A stretch of 29,983 nt of DNA from Chromera velia (lineage: Eukaryota > Sar > Chromeraceae): positions 1 through 29,983 of the forward strand of contig JAHBMJ010002940.1 of assembly GCA_018398765.1 (NCBI GenBank). Direction: 5' to 3'. The notes below the pieces were generated by a model. The model was not told the origin of the DNA, did no database searches, and saw nothing but the letters and a program-made list of their open reading frames with translations. Shown piece after piece: positions 29,964-29,983 of the stretch (positions are counted from its first letter, which is position 1; every line of letters begins with the position of its first letter). The position numbers and the translations under genes were made by a program.

Positions 29964-29983
29964 GTACGTCACCCCCCCCCCCC

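Overview
The window looks like nuclear DNA of a spliceosomal, intron-rich protist. My best guess is a chromerid alga of the Chromera type. The reasons are an AP2-like domain of the apicomplexan/chromerid kind, a flagellar DUF4200 coiled-coil protein, a RhaT-type 10-helix sugar transporter, a chromovirus retrotransposon, and introns full of CT/GT/CTGT microsatellites. The species is an inference. Nothing here is bacterial: every host gene had to be assembled from exons with GT...AG introns and consistent phase.

Layout. 1-776 (minus): unrecognised protein gene, broken by an apparent frameshift and cut by the window edge. 1496-2716: AT-rich non-autonomous DNA element with 48-bp terminal inverted repeats. 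2717-4057: mostly non-coding, with a weak tRNA-like pol III signature. 4053-10061: a structurally complete Ty3/gypsy chromovirus (minus strand, 253-bp LTRs, 5-bp target duplication), coding-dead through eight in-frame stops and one 5-bp frameshift. 10057-12001: non-coding. 12002-14546 (minus): five-exon RhaT-family transporter, 517 aa as modelled. 15258-19692 (plus): seven-exon, 229-aa AP2-like protein with a possible mitochondrial presequence, divergent from the transporter. 19693-21509: non-coding. 21510-22044 (plus): two exons of a PH-domain protein. 22045-26065: mostly simple repeats. 26066 to the right edge (plus): nine exons of a CCDC42/CFAP73-like flagellar protein continuing past the window. 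These host genes are ordinary neighbours and do not look like one pathway.

The most unusual signal is a dispersed miniature palindrome of about 50-70 bp (arms TTTCTTTCATAC / GTATGAAAGAAA, with a nested ATACAGAA / TTCTGTAT hairpin). Eight copies or relatives lie in the window and all fall in introns of the three multi-exon genes. Each is bordered by direct repeats of host sequence, roughly 20-50 bp long. At three of the five loci the duplicated host sequence spans an exon-intron boundary, so a splice site has been copied. This resembles an introner-like or hairpin-driven intron-expansion process. A second oddity is the 5' splice site: 14 of 20 donors that I placed read GTC rather than GTA/GTG, often inside GTCA or GTCG repeats, while acceptors are mostly TGCAG.
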